A DNA stretch of 64,000 nt from Chryseobacterium carnipullorum (lineage in GTDB: Bacteria > Bacteroidota > Bacteroidia > Flavobacteriales > Weeksellaceae), in assembly GCF_900142785.1 (NCBI RefSeq), contig NZ_FRCD01000007.1, forward strand, positions 1 to 64,000, read 5' to 3'. The position numbers and the translations under genes are program-made. The number at the start of each line of letters is the position of its first letter. The stretch's first letter is position 1. The notes beneath the pieces are model-generated. The model ran no database searches. It saw only the letters and a program-made list of their open reading frames with translations, and was not told where the DNA came from. Shown in pieces: positions 17,858 to 27,132 of the stretch.

Positions 17858-20289
17858 ACCAATCCCATTTTTTGCAGGTGAGTTAATACCTTTTGCGAAG
17901 CTTCCGCTGTTTGGTTTTCCAAAGTTGGCAAAGCCTGTTGGTAGCGGTCTGCCAGTTCCTTAATGCGTTGCGTAAGGTTTTGGCTCAGCTTTTCCTGTTC
18001 GCTTTGCAATGCCTGTTGCAATACGGGCGTCCATTTGTGGTTAATCACCATATCTTTTATTTCGGCTTCGGTTAATAAAGGATATTGCGCCACCACTTTT
18101 ACTTCCAAATTCTCTTTTGCAATTTTTATCAGTTTGGTAATGCCACCCAAAGCTTCCTGCGTATCAATATAGTTTTTGATGTATTTCAATTCTTCCTTAG
18201 AGGCATTATCGGCTTTACGTTCTTTGTAAAAGTCTTTTACATTTTTAAGATTGAGTTTTTCCAAATCACTGAAAATGCCTTCCTCTCCGCTGTTTTCCTC
18301 TTCTATTTCCGCAAGGGCTTCCTGCGTAAGGTTCAGTTGATTTTCTAAATCCTGCAAACTGTCATTTTGTTCCTTGAAGAAATAATGTATCATCATTTCC
18401 GGCGTTACCATTCTGCCTTCAATACCCGCCAAACCTGCAATCTCTTTATCCTGTGCAGTTTTACCGTCTTTTCCTTTTTTCCCTTTGATGACCAATCGGG
18501 TGTATTCGTTTGCTGCCTTCCAGCCGTCTAAAGCAATGGAATAAAAATCGTCCTGCATCACTTCGTTCCAGTACTGCATCAGGTGTTGGTACATCGCATA
18601 ACGGTTCACCAAGGCATTGTTTTCAAAATGGCTCAGAATGGTTTGTGCCGATGTTTCTATCGCTTCTTTTACGGCAAAACCTTTATCTAAAGCATTCCAC
18701 TCCGTTTGTTGTTCGTGCAACCATTTATCAAAAGCGGTGTGCATTTTTGTATTAAAGGCTACAAATTCAGGGTGGTTGAAAATGGTGGTTTTAATGGTTT
18801 CCGCAGGTACTTTTAATTCAAAATAACCTGCTCTTACCGGATTGAACAAATCGGCTTTCAACGAAGGGAATAAATCCCAATACGCCTGCAAACCCTCCAC
18901 ATCTTTCTGTGGAATGCCGCCTTGCAAATGCCCCGCCAAATCCTGAATATCTTCGGCTTCCTGCGTATCGATATACCGCGGAATGTTGAGGTTGTAATCG
19001 TTTTTAGGGTCGGCAATTTCTGTCATCGACACCATTCGACTAAACTTTGGTACTTCGGCAAAAGCATCAAACACATCCGTTATCTTGCGGATGTCCTGCT
19101 CCCGTAATCGGTTTTTGTTGCCGTCTTTCACAAAGCCCTTGCTCGCATCAATCATAAACAATCCTTTGCGGTGTTCGGCATTTTCTTTGTCCAACACAAT
19201 AATACAAGCCGGAATGCCCGTACCGTAAAACAGGTTGGCAGGCAAACCGATAATGGCTTTTATATAGCCTTTCTTTAAAATATTTTTACGGATTTCACCT
19301 TCAGCATTCCCACGGAACAAAACACCGTGAGGCAATACCACCGCTCCTTTTCCATTGGCTTTTAAAGATTGTAAAATATGCAGAAGGAAAGCATAATCAC
19401 CATTCTTCTCCGGCGGTACGCCTAAAGCAAAACGGTTGTGTTCATCGCTGTCCACATTTACGCCATTGCTCCAACTTTTCAACGAAAAAGGCGGATTGGC
19501 AACAACGTAATCAAACTTTTTGAGTGAGCCATTTTCTTCTTTGTAAAACGGACGACTCAAAGTATTATCTGCAATAATGGTGGCGGTTTCGGCACCGTGC
19601 AGAATCATATTCATATGCGCTAAGTTGGCAGTGGTGGTTTCCTTTTCCTGTCCGTAAAGGTCAATATTTTTGCCCGCTTCATTCATCACTTTCAATAAAA
19701 GTGAACCGGAACCACAGGTTGGGTCATAAGCCATTGTCTGGTGCGACGAATTGTTTTGGTTTATGCCAATCACTTTTGCTAATACTCTCGAAACCTCGGC
19801 AGGCGTATAAAACTGTCCTTTCGACTTTCCGCTTTCGGTAGCAAAATGGCGCATCAAGTATTCGTAAGCATCGCCCAGAATATCATCGCCTTCAGCAGAA
19901 TTACCGGAGAAATCCAGACTCGGATCGTTGAAAATACGTACCAAGTTAGAAACCGTATCGACCAAATCTTTTCCCTTGCCTAATTTACTTTCGTCATTAA
20001 AATCAGGAAATTCATTCAGCTTATTCGCTTCCTTTATGGGATTCAAAATTTGCTTGTTAATTTTATCACCAATTTCAGCGTTTCCAATCAAATCTACCAT
20101 ATCATCAAAAGATGCGCCTTCGGGAACGGTAATTGCTCCAAACGGGTCACCTTTGTATTTGTCTGAAATGTACTTTACAAACAACATCGTAAGTACGTAA
20201 TCTTTATATTGAGAGGCGTCCATTCCGCCACGTAATTCATCGCAACTCGCCCATAATGAGCTATATAGTTCTGATTTTTTAATTGCCAT
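17851..20289 (-). CDS. hsdM: type I restriction enzyme, methyltransferase subunit (HsdM)
   Basis: The N6-adenine methyltransferase subunit. The N-terminal HsdM helical domain precedes the catalytic core with the SAM motif DPTCGSGS (189-196) and the catalytic NPPF (265-268). At 812 residues it is longer than the usual about 500; the extra C-terminal part (from about 560) is helical and charged, with coiled-coil-like stretches. It is the first gene of the overlapping operon hsdM-hsdS-DUF262-DUF262-hsdR-ygjP. Its G+C content looks higher than that of the DUF262 genes. It reads towards the left, away from mnmE. Confidence 0.94.
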   Translation of the reverse strand: MAIKKSELYSSLWASCDELRGGMDASQYKDYVLTMLFVKYISDKYKGDPFGAITVPEGASFDDMVDLIGNAEIGDKINKQILNPIKEANKLNEFPDFNDESKLGKGKDLVDTVSNLVRIFNDPSLDFSGNSAEGDDILGDAYEYLMRHFATESGKSKGQFYTPAEVSRVLAKVIGINQNNSSHQTMAYDPTCGSGSLLLKVMNEAGKNIDLYGQEKETTTANLAHMNMILHGAETATIIADNTLSRPFYKEENGSLKKFDYVVANPPFSLKSWSNGVNVDSDEHNRFALGVPPEKNGDYAFLLHILQSLKANGKGAVVLPHGVLFRGNAEGEIRKNILKKGYIKAIIGLPANLFYGTGIPACIIVLDKENAEHRKGLFMIDASKGFVKDGNKNRLREQDIRKITDVFDAFAEVPKFSRMVSMTEIADPKNDYNLNIPRYIDTQEAEDIQDLAGHLQGGIPQKDVEGLQAYWDLFPSLKADLFNPVRAGYFELKVPAETIKTTIFNHPEFVAFNTKMHTAFDKWLHEQQTEWNALDKGFAVKEAIETSAQTILSHFENNALVNRYAMYQHLMQYWNEVMQDDFYSIALDGWKAANEYTRLVIKGKKGKDGKTAQDKEIAGLAGIEGRMVTPEMMIHYFFKEQNDSLQDLENQLNLTQEALAEIEEENSGEEGIFSDLEKLNLKNVKDFYKERKADNASKEELKYIKNYIDTQEALGGITKLIKIAKENLEVKVVAQYPLLTEAEIKDMVINHKWTPVLQQALQSEQEKLSQNLTQRIKELADRYQQALPTLENQTAEASQKVLTHLQKMGLVW

Positions 20290-20380
20290 TTTTGAAATTT
20301 GAAAAAGTATTGCAAAATACGAAATTTATAAAGTCTTTTTTAAGCAAAACAGTAAATAAAAAAAGGTATATTAAAAAGAA

Positions 20381-20411
20381 AAGACTCCGATAACAATGTT
20401 ATCGGAGTCTT
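20381..20411 (-). terminator. Rho-independent terminator of mnmE
   Basis: A perfect 14-bp stem (AAGACTCCGATAAC at 20381-20394 with 20398-20411) and a 3-nt loop. Read on the minus strand it is followed by TTTTCTTTTTAAT. It separates mnmE from hsdM. Confidence 0.9.
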
Positions 20412-20492
20412 AAAAATATTTCAAAAAATGATCATAAACACCTTATGATTTTAAGTTATAGAACTAAAATATGGAGTGCGGAAATTTGCCAC

Positions 20493-20510
20493 CTACTTTC
20501 CGATACAAAA
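20493..20510 (-). other. putative chromosomal attachment site within the mnmE 3' end
   Basis: The last 18 bp of mnmE (codons for FCIGK plus the stop). This stretch is the known attB of the SGI1 family of islands, which insert at the trmE/mnmE 3' end in Enterobacteria. A 14/18 copy in the same orientation lies at 6326-6343. The 14.2 kb between them carries only accessory genes. Confidence 0.5.
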
Positions 20511-21878
20511 CTTAGAAAAAATATTCCCCAGCACCTCATCATTCGTTACTTCACCGGAAATTTCTCCAAGATGTTCCAAAGCATTTCTCAGCTCGTAGGC
20601 CAGCAATTCTGTAGAGATCCGGAAAGAAATGGCTTCTTTCACTTTATGGGTGGCGTCCAAGGACTTTCGGAGAGCTTCAAAGTGTCTTTGATTCGTAATA
20701 ACGACGTTATTTTCCTGAGATTTTAATTGTTCAACGTAAGAAGACAATTCGTTTTTAAGATCCTGGATATTTTGGTTTTCTACGGCAGATATTCTGATAA
20801 AATCAAAATCCTGGGCGATTTCATTTCTGAAAATATCTTCTACCGCTTCATATTTAGGAGGCAGTACTTCGTCAATTTTTGTAGCACAGATGATGAGTTT
20901 CAGATCATCTCTCTGCAGAGATTTTATCATTTCGATATCTTCTGAATAATCTTCTGTAGCGGCATCTGCAAGGTAAACCAGAATATTAGCATTTTCTACC
21001 TTTTCTTTGGCTTTTTTCACACCGATGGCTTCAATTTCATCAACCGTATCACGCAGTCCTGCCGTATCAATCAGACGGAAGGCATGACCTTTAATATGCA
21101 AGATCTCTTCAATCGTATCTCTTGTGGTTCCGGCAATATTACTGACGATAGCTCTCTCCTCTTTCAATAAGGCATTTAACAGCGTTGATTTTCCTGCATT
21201 CGGCTTTCCGATGATGGCCACCGCAGTTCCGTTTTTAATGGCATTTCCGTATTGGAAACTATCGATAAGAGAGTCTAATTTTAATTCAATTTTATCCAAT
21301 AACCCGTTAAGCGCTGACCGGTCTGCAAACTCCACATCTTCCTCTGCAAAATCCAGTTCAAGTTCGATCAGGGAAACGAAATTCAGAAGATCCGTTCTCA
21401 AGACCGATATTTCATTGGTAATTCCTCCTTTCAGCTGATTGATCGCTACTTTCCGGGACGCTTCATTTTCAGAGGCAATCACGTCTGCGATAGCTTCCGC
21501 CTGCGAAAGGTCTATTCTTCCGTTAATGAATGCACGAAGGGTAAATTCACCCGCTTTCGCCATTCTTGCCCCGTTTTGGGTCAAAGTTTCCAGAATACGT
21601 TTTCCGATATGCGGGGAGCCGTGAAAAGCGATTTCCACAGAATTTTCTGTAGTAAAGCTTTTCGGAGCCAGGAAAATAGAAATCATCACCTCATCAATCG
21701 CTTCTTCCCCATCCATAAAATAACCGTAATGAATGGTATGAGACTTTTGCTTTTCCAGATTTTTACCCGGAAAACTTTTCTGGACAACCTTTAAAGAATC
21801 GTCTCCTGAAACTCTGATAATCCCTAAAGCTCCTACTCCATTGGCCGTAGCCAGTGCGCAAATCGTATCCTTATTCAT
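20493..21878 (-). CDS. mnmE: tRNA modification GTPase MnmE
   Basis: MnmE (TrmE) acts with MnmG to add the carboxymethylaminomethyl group to the wobble uridine (U34) of certain tRNAs. Visible parts are the N-terminal folate-binding domain, the G domain with GKPNAGKS (224-231), TTRD (251-254) and DTAG (271-274), and the C-terminal FCIGK with the essential Cys. Length 461 is normal and the gene is intact. A TAAATTTG box (21890 to 21883) ends only 4 nt before the ATG, which hints at a leaderless transcript. Confidence 0.97.
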   Translation of the reverse strand: MNKDTICALATANGVGALGIIRVSGDDSLKVVQKSFPGKNLEKQKSHTIHYGYFMDGEEAIDEVMISIFLAPKSFTTENSVEIAFHGSPHIGKRILETLTQNGARMAKAGEFTLRAFINGRIDLSQAEAIADVIASENEASRKVAINQLKGGITNEISVLRTDLLNFVSLIELELDFAEEDVEFADRSALNGLLDKIELKLDSLIDSFQYGNAIKNGTAVAIIGKPNAGKSTLLNALLKEERAIVSNIAGTTRDTIEEILHIKGHAFRLIDTAGLRDTVDEIEAIGVKKAKEKVENANILVYLADAATEDYSEDIEMIKSLQRDDLKLIICATKIDEVLPPKYEAVEDIFRNEIAQDFDFIRISAVENQNIQDLKNELSSYVEQLKSQENNVVITNQRHFEALRKSLDATHKVKEAISFRISTELLAYELRNALEHLGEISGEVTNDEVLGNIFSKFCIGK

Positions 21879-22122
21879 TTTGCAAATTTAAGGTTTTTCA
21901 TGCTAATGTGTGACAGCGTTTTTTATACAGATTGTCTATGGCTTTGATTGGAGCTTTTGGGATTTTTATCCATTATCAGATTCCCTGTTGTCAATGACTA
22001 AAGTTTTATCATATTACAACTCTTAAGCAATACGATCAATTAATGACCATCTGTGATTTTTAAAAGTGCTATTCGTATTTAAAAGCTGTTGGAAATTAAA
22101 TTCACCTTCACGGCCAATTTAT

Positions 22123-22159
22123 TATGAGATCGCTTCGGCACTTCGTTCCCCGCAATAAC
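22123..22159. repeat. REP-like intergenic repeat
   Basis: TATGAGATCGCTTCGGCACTTCGTTCCCCGC...: the sequence resembles the intergenic repeat of the form ATTGCG-GGAACGAAG-GAAGC-GATCTCA that I remember as scattered through Bacteroidota genomes. It lies just after the stop of the reductase gene at 22163. Only one copy is in the window, so repetition must be checked in the genome. Confidence 0.45.
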
Positions 22160-22162
22160 AAT

Positions 22163-22741
22163 TTACTGTTGTCTTCTGCCGAGTTCTCTCACTTTTTGAA
22201 GCCATTTCACACGCTGTACATCCGTAGAATTTCTTATAATTCCGATATAAGTTACTTTCACCGGTGTTACACCACAAAATTCCAGCGTTGATTTTTTCAG
22301 CTGATTCACACTTGGTCTTCCATAAAGAAGCCAATAATACCATCCCGGCTGATCCAGTGTCGTGATGATATGGCCTGTTTTCCCTTTCAGCAGTTTATCC
22401 CACCAAACCGAATTTTCTCTATACTGGTAAGCAAATCCCGGAAGGAAGAGCCGGTCTATAAAACCTTTCATCAATGCAGGTAAACCGCCCCACCATACCG
22501 GATGAATCCATACCAGATGATCTGCCCACTGTATAATCTCCCAGGCTTTCAGCAAATCAGGTTCCAACTCCATTCTTTTCTGGTATCCGAAATGAAGAAT
22601 AGGATCAAAGTTGAGTTCAGCGATGGTAATAACTTTTACTTCAGCTCCCGAATTTCTGGCTCCTTCCTGATAAGCTTCTGCTATTCCAAAATTAAAAGAA
22701 TCTCTATTCGGATGCCCGTTGATAATGGCTATTTTTTTCAT
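22163..22741 (-). CDS. NAD(P)H-dependent flavodoxin-fold oxidoreductase
   Basis: A Flavodoxin_2 family protein (NQO1/MdaB/KefF-like quinone or azo reductase). It starts with the FMN-binding loop INGHPNRDSFNFG and has the motif HPVWWGGLPALMKGFIDRLF typical of the family, then GKTGHIITTLDQPG. These enzymes reduce quinones or electrophiles with two electrons, using FMN or FAD. Length 192 is normal. Its ATG overlaps the preceding gene stop by 4 bp (ATGA), so the two form an operon. Confidence 0.88.
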   Translation of the reverse strand: MKKIAIINGHPNRDSFNFGIAEAYQEGARNSGAEVKVITIAELNFDPILHFGYQKRMELEPDLLKAWEIIQWADHLVWIHPVWWGGLPALMKGFIDRLFLPGFAYQYRENSVWWDKLLKGKTGHIITTLDQPGWYYWLLYGRPSVNQLKKSTLEFCGVTPVKVTYIGIIRNSTDVQRVKWLQKVRELGRRQQ

Positions 22742-23763
22742 GATACAGATTGTATGTTGATGGTTTCATAGGCTTTAAGCTTGTCCATCAATATTGATGG
22801 CTGATGCAACTGATGACTGAAATACACTTTGTTTTCATGGGGACTCATAAGCAGCTCTTCTGTATGCAACACCGCAGAAAGTGCGGTTAATTCTGCCTGT
22901 CCTTTTGTGCTCTGCAGACTTAACTTTCTTACTTCATTATTACTCTTGACAACGATTTCAAAGACACTTTGGTCCCCCTTTCCACTTGATCCGAAAATCA
23001 TTCGCCTTTCCTTTAATGACAAAATATTGAAAAGTCTTATTTTTTGAAAGGCTCCCAAAAGCCACGTGATAAACTTTGAATTGTAAGTCATCTTCACACT
23101 CACATTAGGGACGTTTTCAATCTGATTTAAAATATATAAATCCGGTACATCAAAGTTATAGGCTTCTCTGGTCCCAATGCCAAAAGAAAAATTAAAGTTT
23201 TCAGAATCTAAAAAATGTTTGATCGGAACCTGTCGGTTATTTTGATACCTGATAAACGGCTTTGCCACATTTTCAGCCATAAAATGAGCGGAACTTTCAC
23301 CGGCAAGATCTTTCACCGAATAATACACAAAAAGTTTCACTTCCTGAATGTCGGCAGCCTTATCTGCAATGGTTTTAGCAAGCCCGTTCACAATGCCTCC
23401 CATCCATCCGGAACTGAATACAATCCTGCTCTGTACGTCTCTGTTTTTGGCAATGCTGTATGCTCTCACAAGGTCAGGAGTAGGTTTGGTGATATCCAGA
23501 TAATCGATTTTATTTTCGATGGCAAACCGGAGAACATGATCTTCTTTATCATTGACCGAAAGAATGATCAGATCTATTTTATTTTCCTTAATAATGTGAA
23601 AGGTTTCCGGATGAGTCACATCAATTTTCAGATCACTTCCTGTATTTTTACCTTTTCTCCCTCCAACGAAAACAGACAGATGAGGATTTCTTGATTTTAA
23701 AATTCTGATCATCGTTTTTCCTATCAGACCGTTTCCTCCAATAACTAGAATATTATGCTCCAT
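22738..23763 (-). CDS. saccharopine-dehydrogenase-like NAD(P)-binding protein
   Basis: A 341-residue protein beginning with a Rossmann fold (ILVIGGNGLIGKTMIR, residues 5-20) and continuing as in the saccharopine dehydrogenase / Sacchrp_dh_NADP family, with the FSSGWMGGIVNG segment. The substrate is unknown. It is co-transcribed with the flavodoxin-type reductase (4-bp overlap), and the Crp/Fnr-type regulator gene lies just upstream on the same strand. The set looks like a small inducible redox or detoxification unit. Confidence 0.75.
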   Translation of the reverse strand: MEHNILVIGGNGLIGKTMIRILKSRNPHLSVFVGGRKGKNTGSDLKIDVTHPETFHIIKENKIDLIILSVNDKEDHVLRFAIENKIDYLDITKPTPDLVRAYSIAKNRDVQSRIVFSSGWMGGIVNGLAKTIADKAADIQEVKLFVYYSVKDLAGESSAHFMAENVAKPFIRYQNNRQVPIKHFLDSENFNFSFGIGTREAYNFDVPDLYILNQIENVPNVSVKMTYNSKFITWLLGAFQKIRLFNILSLKERRMIFGSSGKGDQSVFEIVVKSNNEVRKLSLQSTKGQAELTALSAVLHTEELLMSPHENKVYFSHQLHQPSILMDKLKAYETINIQSVS

Positions 23764-23874
23764 ATATTTTTTTTTACAAAATTATAAAGCTACCTATCCA
23801 GGCTATAGGACAAATGTCCAAAAAACAATCCCTTTCCAGTTATATTTTATGATTACAAATGATGTCAATTTTAT

Positions 23875-24441
23875 TTACAGCGTAACTTCCTTTCTGATCC
23901 GGCTAAGGTGTCGCTGGGTAATTCCCAGATAAGAAGCTAAATATTGCAGCGGAATTTTCTGAACATAATCCGGCTGATTCCCGAGCAGATATGCATAACG
24001 CTGAGCGGCACTATCCCTCTGAAGCTGGAAAAACCGCTCCTCAAGCTCAAGATATTCCTGCTCCGCGATCATCTTCAAAAATTTTGTCCAGTTGAGATCC
24101 ATTTTTATAAACTGATCGATGGCATCTTTCTTTAAAACCATAAGATGGGCATCAGTAATAGCCTGCATATTTTCTCTGCTGGGAGAATCTGAAATAAATG
24201 ACGAGTAGCTGGCCATCAGCTGATTGGGAAATCTGAAACAGTAGGTCATATCTTTTCCCTCATCTGAAATATAATAGGAACGAAAAATGCCGGATACTAT
24301 AAATGCTATTTCCCTGCATCGGTCACCTTCCTGTACAAAAAATTCATTTTTATGTACTTTTCTGACTTCAAAAAGCTGCAGGAAATCACTGATCTCATTT
24401 TCTGAGAATACATTAAAACTGCGGAAAAAATCTTCTACCAT
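23875..24441 (-). CDS. Crp/Fnr-family transcriptional regulator
   Basis: A 188-residue regulator with an N-terminal cyclic-nucleotide-binding-type beta-barrel (NEFFVQEGDRCREIAFIVSG) and a C-terminal winged helix ending YLASYLGITQRHLSRIRKE. There are no Cys clusters for an Fe-S centre, so it is not an oxygen-sensing Fnr. Flavobacterial members of this type commonly control the adjacent oxidoreductase genes. Here it lies 111 bp upstream of that two-gene operon in the same direction. Confidence 0.88.
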   Translation of the reverse strand: MVEDFFRSFNVFSENEISDFLQLFEVRKVHKNEFFVQEGDRCREIAFIVSGIFRSYYISDEGKDMTYCFRFPNQLMASYSSFISDSPSRENMQAITDAHLMVLKKDAIDQFIKMDLNWTKFLKMIAEQEYLELEERFFQLQRDSAAQRYAYLLGNQPDYVQKIPLQYLASYLGITQRHLSRIRKEVTL

Positions 24442-24586
24442 GTTTTCAAATTATAATTCAGGAAGGTGATAAAGCCTACCGCGGGATGTTGATCGCGAAA
24501 TTAAACAAATCATAGAGTATTTCAAAAATTAAGTGTCCCGAACGGTTCAAAAGATCTTAATGTCTGGTTTTTGATAAAAAAATAAA

Positions 24587-24607
24587 ACCATTTCATGACG
24601 AAATGGT
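24587..24607 (-). terminator. hairpin with minus-strand T-run
   Basis: ACCATTTC (24587-24594) pairs with GAAATGGT (24600-24607) around a 5-nt loop. On the minus strand it is followed by TTTTATTTTTTTAT. It may be a second terminator for aminopeptidase P. Confidence 0.6.
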
Positions 24608-24747
24608 CTTACTGCTTTGAATTTACTAAGTGTATGAAGATATGAATGATGTCTTGTTACTGATGCAAAGATAGACCACCTGGTATTTGTTTTTGTCAGG
24701 GGAATCCCTAGAATTATATCCGTGAAAATACGGTTGTTTGGATAAAA

Positions 24748-24775
24748 AAGCCCCGCAGAGACATCCGCAGGGCTT
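24748..24775 (-). terminator. Rho-independent terminator of the aminopeptidase P gene
   Basis: Minus strand: AAGCCCTGCGGA pairs with TCTGCGGGGCTT (12 bp with two G-U pairs, loop TGTC), then TTTTTATC. It lies 127 bp after the stop. Confidence 0.8.
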
Positions 24776-24901
24776 CAAGAATTTATCTAACAATTATTAA
24801 TGTTCAGTATATAAAATTCAATGGTTAAGGATTAATATTTTGAAAGTTCAAAACTGACTATTTTCCATTCACCATCAACTGTTATTCACATTTTAGGATG
24901 A

Positions 24902-26671
24902 TTAAAGAGGGCTTACCAATTCCAGGAACCATTCTTTAACTTCTCCTTCAAGATAAGGGCCTATTTTTTCTTCACATGTTCTGTGATAATCATTCAACCA
25001 GGTAATTTCTTCTTGTGAAAGGATTTCTTTTACAATGGTATCTTTAAAGAACGGGCAGAATGTAAGGGTTTCAAATTCATAGAACGTTCCGTGAATTGTT
25101 TTTTCGGCTTCTTTTACCGCAATCAGGTTTTCATGTCTGATTCCATATTCTCCTTCAAGATAGTATCCCGGTTCATTGGAACAAACCATTCCAGGAAGAA
25201 GATCCTGAGGATTCATGTCTTTTCTGATGTTCTGAGGTCCTTCATGGACATTCATGAAACTTCCGACTCCATGTCCTGTTCCGTGGTTGAAATCTTTCCC
25301 TTCCATCCAGAGCGGAAGTCTTGCAATGGCATCCAGATGAACGCCTTTTGTTCCTTTCGGGAATTTAACCATTGATAAACGGATCAATCCCTGCAATACC
25401 AATGTAGAATTTCTTTTGAACTCATCAGAAACCGCACCTAAAGAAAGAGTTCTTGTAATATCCGTAGTTCCTTCCAGATACTGTCCTCCTGAATCTACCA
25501 GAATACTTGCATCATTGGTAACCTCTTTGCTTCCTTCACTTTTTGCAGAATAATGCATGATGGCACCATTATCTTTATAGCCAACAATACTGCCGAAGCT
25601 TTCTCCCACGAAATTGTCTCCTTCTGCACGGAAACCTCTCAGTTTTTCGCCGATAGAATATTCATTCATGGCTTCTTTTCCTGCATTATGGGTAAGCCAG
25701 TAAAGGAATTTCACCATGGCTACTCCATCTCTTACCATCACTTTTCTGAATCCTTCCAGTTCGGTTTCGTTTTTCTGAGCTTTCATCAGATTACCCGGAA
25801 CCGGAGCTTTTGTAAACTTGTTGTCTGCTTGTAAGGTTTCAAAAATCATCTGGTTACTGTTCGGAGAAACCAGTATATTTTCATTTTTAAATGCTTTCAG
25901 GTAATGGTAAAACTCTTCATAAGGCATCATTTTTACAAAAGATTCATCCATCTGCTTTCTTGCCTCCACTTCAAGTTTCTCCAGATCTGTGAACAGGACT
26001 GCATCATTTTTTGTAATAACGATATATCCTAAAAATACAGGATTGCTTTGTACATCACTTCCTCTTAAGTTGGAGGTCCATGCTACATCATCCAGACTTG
26101 AAATAATATGAACGGTAGTTCCCTGATCTTCCATTTTCTGACGGATCGCCCCCAATTTGTCCGTAACTGATTTTCCAGCTCTTTCTACAGGATGTACAAA
26201 AATCGGATTTTTTGAAGGGGTTCCTCTGTCTTTCCAGATTTCCTTTAATAGAGGAAGATCTGTTAAACTTATATTTTTTGACTGCAGTTTTTGCGAAAGC
26301 AGTTCCCAATTGGCATTTGAAGTGGCTACGGCATTAACGGCTACTTTTCCGTTTTCAGGTGTTTCAGAAATAATCCAGTCTATATAATTGGGAGTTCCTT
26401 CCATTCCGTCTTTGAAAAGATCAATTCCGGAATTTTCCAGTTCAATGGCAGCCTGCGTAAAATACCTTCCATCAGTCCAAAGTCCAGCTTTGTCTTTGGT
26501 AATGACCACAAAACCGGCAGAACCCAGGAATCCTGACAACCATGATCTTTCCTGCCATTCTTCAGGCAGATATTCGCTCATATGCGGATCTGCGGAATAT
26601 ACTATAAATGCATCAACATTATTTTTATGCATCTCTTCACGAAGTGCAACAACTTTTTCCTTTGAAGTCAT
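24902..26671 (-). CDS. pepP: aminopeptidase P family protein (Xaa-Pro aminopeptidase)
   Basis: A cytosolic M24 metallopeptidase that removes an N-terminal residue before proline. It has two creatinase-like N-terminal domains and a pita-bread catalytic domain with DSGGQYLEGTTDITRT (first Asp ligands), HGTGHGVG and NEPGYYLEGEYGIRHENL (His and Glu ligands), and the late FCPF segment. About 590 residues matches the three-domain eukaryotic-like type. I prefer the ATG at 26671 (MTSKEKVV) to the in-frame start 21 bp upstream (MFKKEKR), because the family aligns from there. Confidence 0.92.
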   Translation of the reverse strand: MTSKEKVVALREEMHKNNVDAFIVYSADPHMSEYLPEEWQERSWLSGFLGSAGFVVITKDKAGLWTDGRYFTQAAIELENSGIDLFKDGMEGTPNYIDWIISETPENGKVAVNAVATSNANWELLSQKLQSKNISLTDLPLLKEIWKDRGTPSKNPIFVHPVERAGKSVTDKLGAIRQKMEDQGTTVHIISSLDDVAWTSNLRGSDVQSNPVFLGYIVITKNDAVLFTDLEKLEVEARKQMDESFVKMMPYEEFYHYLKAFKNENILVSPNSNQMIFETLQADNKFTKAPVPGNLMKAQKNETELEGFRKVMVRDGVAMVKFLYWLTHNAGKEAMNEYSIGEKLRGFRAEGDNFVGESFGSIVGYKDNGAIMHYSAKSEGSKEVTNDASILVDSGGQYLEGTTDITRTLSLGAVSDEFKRNSTLVLQGLIRLSMVKFPKGTKGVHLDAIARLPLWMEGKDFNHGTGHGVGSFMNVHEGPQNIRKDMNPQDLLPGMVCSNEPGYYLEGEYGIRHENLIAVKEAEKTIHGTFYEFETLTFCPFFKDTIVKEILSQEEITWLNDYHRTCEEKIGPYLEGEVKEWFLELVSPL

Positions 26672-26692
26672 TCTTTTTTCTTTTTTAAACAC

Positions 26693-27132
26693 CGAAAGTT
26701 ACGAAAAAATTGAGGTTTAAAAATGAAATCTCAGGTCAATTTTCACTAATGATTGGTTATTCTTTCTTCATCAATGGATTTGATCTGTTACGTTTTTGAG
26801 AATTAGCTGTTGAGAAAATTGTAGATTTTTCTTGGTTCAAAACCTATTAAAACCTGTGTTTTTTAAAGATAAATATGAATATTTTTAAAATACTACTCCT
26901 CTCCATTTACAGCATAAATAGGTATAATTGCAATTATTTCTTTTTTTTAAGAACCATCAAAAACGGATAATCATTTTGAAATAAATAATCCTGTTAAATA
27001 AAGAATTACATATTTTATGATTCGTTAAGAATAATCAGCAACATTGAATCTATTATACATTTACATACCACAAAAACAACATAATTGCTAAACATATAAA
27101 ATTTTGGAAAGATAATTGCTACTATTCATCGT
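26693..27132. other. divergent intergenic region, nothing clear
   Basis: About 440 bp between divergent genes, very A+T-rich. It must contain both promoters. Only near-matches to the TAnnTTTG box were seen (TAACTTTC on the minus strand near 26707, TACATTTA on the plus strand near 27057). Confidence 0.4.

Larger units (their letters stand above)
24442..24901. other. intergenic region with two hairpins
   Basis: About 460 bp without a gene. It holds two hairpins, at 24587-24607 and 24748-24775, both followed by a T-run on the minus strand. No promoter box was convincing. Confidence 0.5.

Noticed and set aside
22122..22343. Minus-strand 73-residue frame over the end of the reductase gene
   Set aside because: It overlaps the reductase in another frame and contains the REP-like repeat; no motif.
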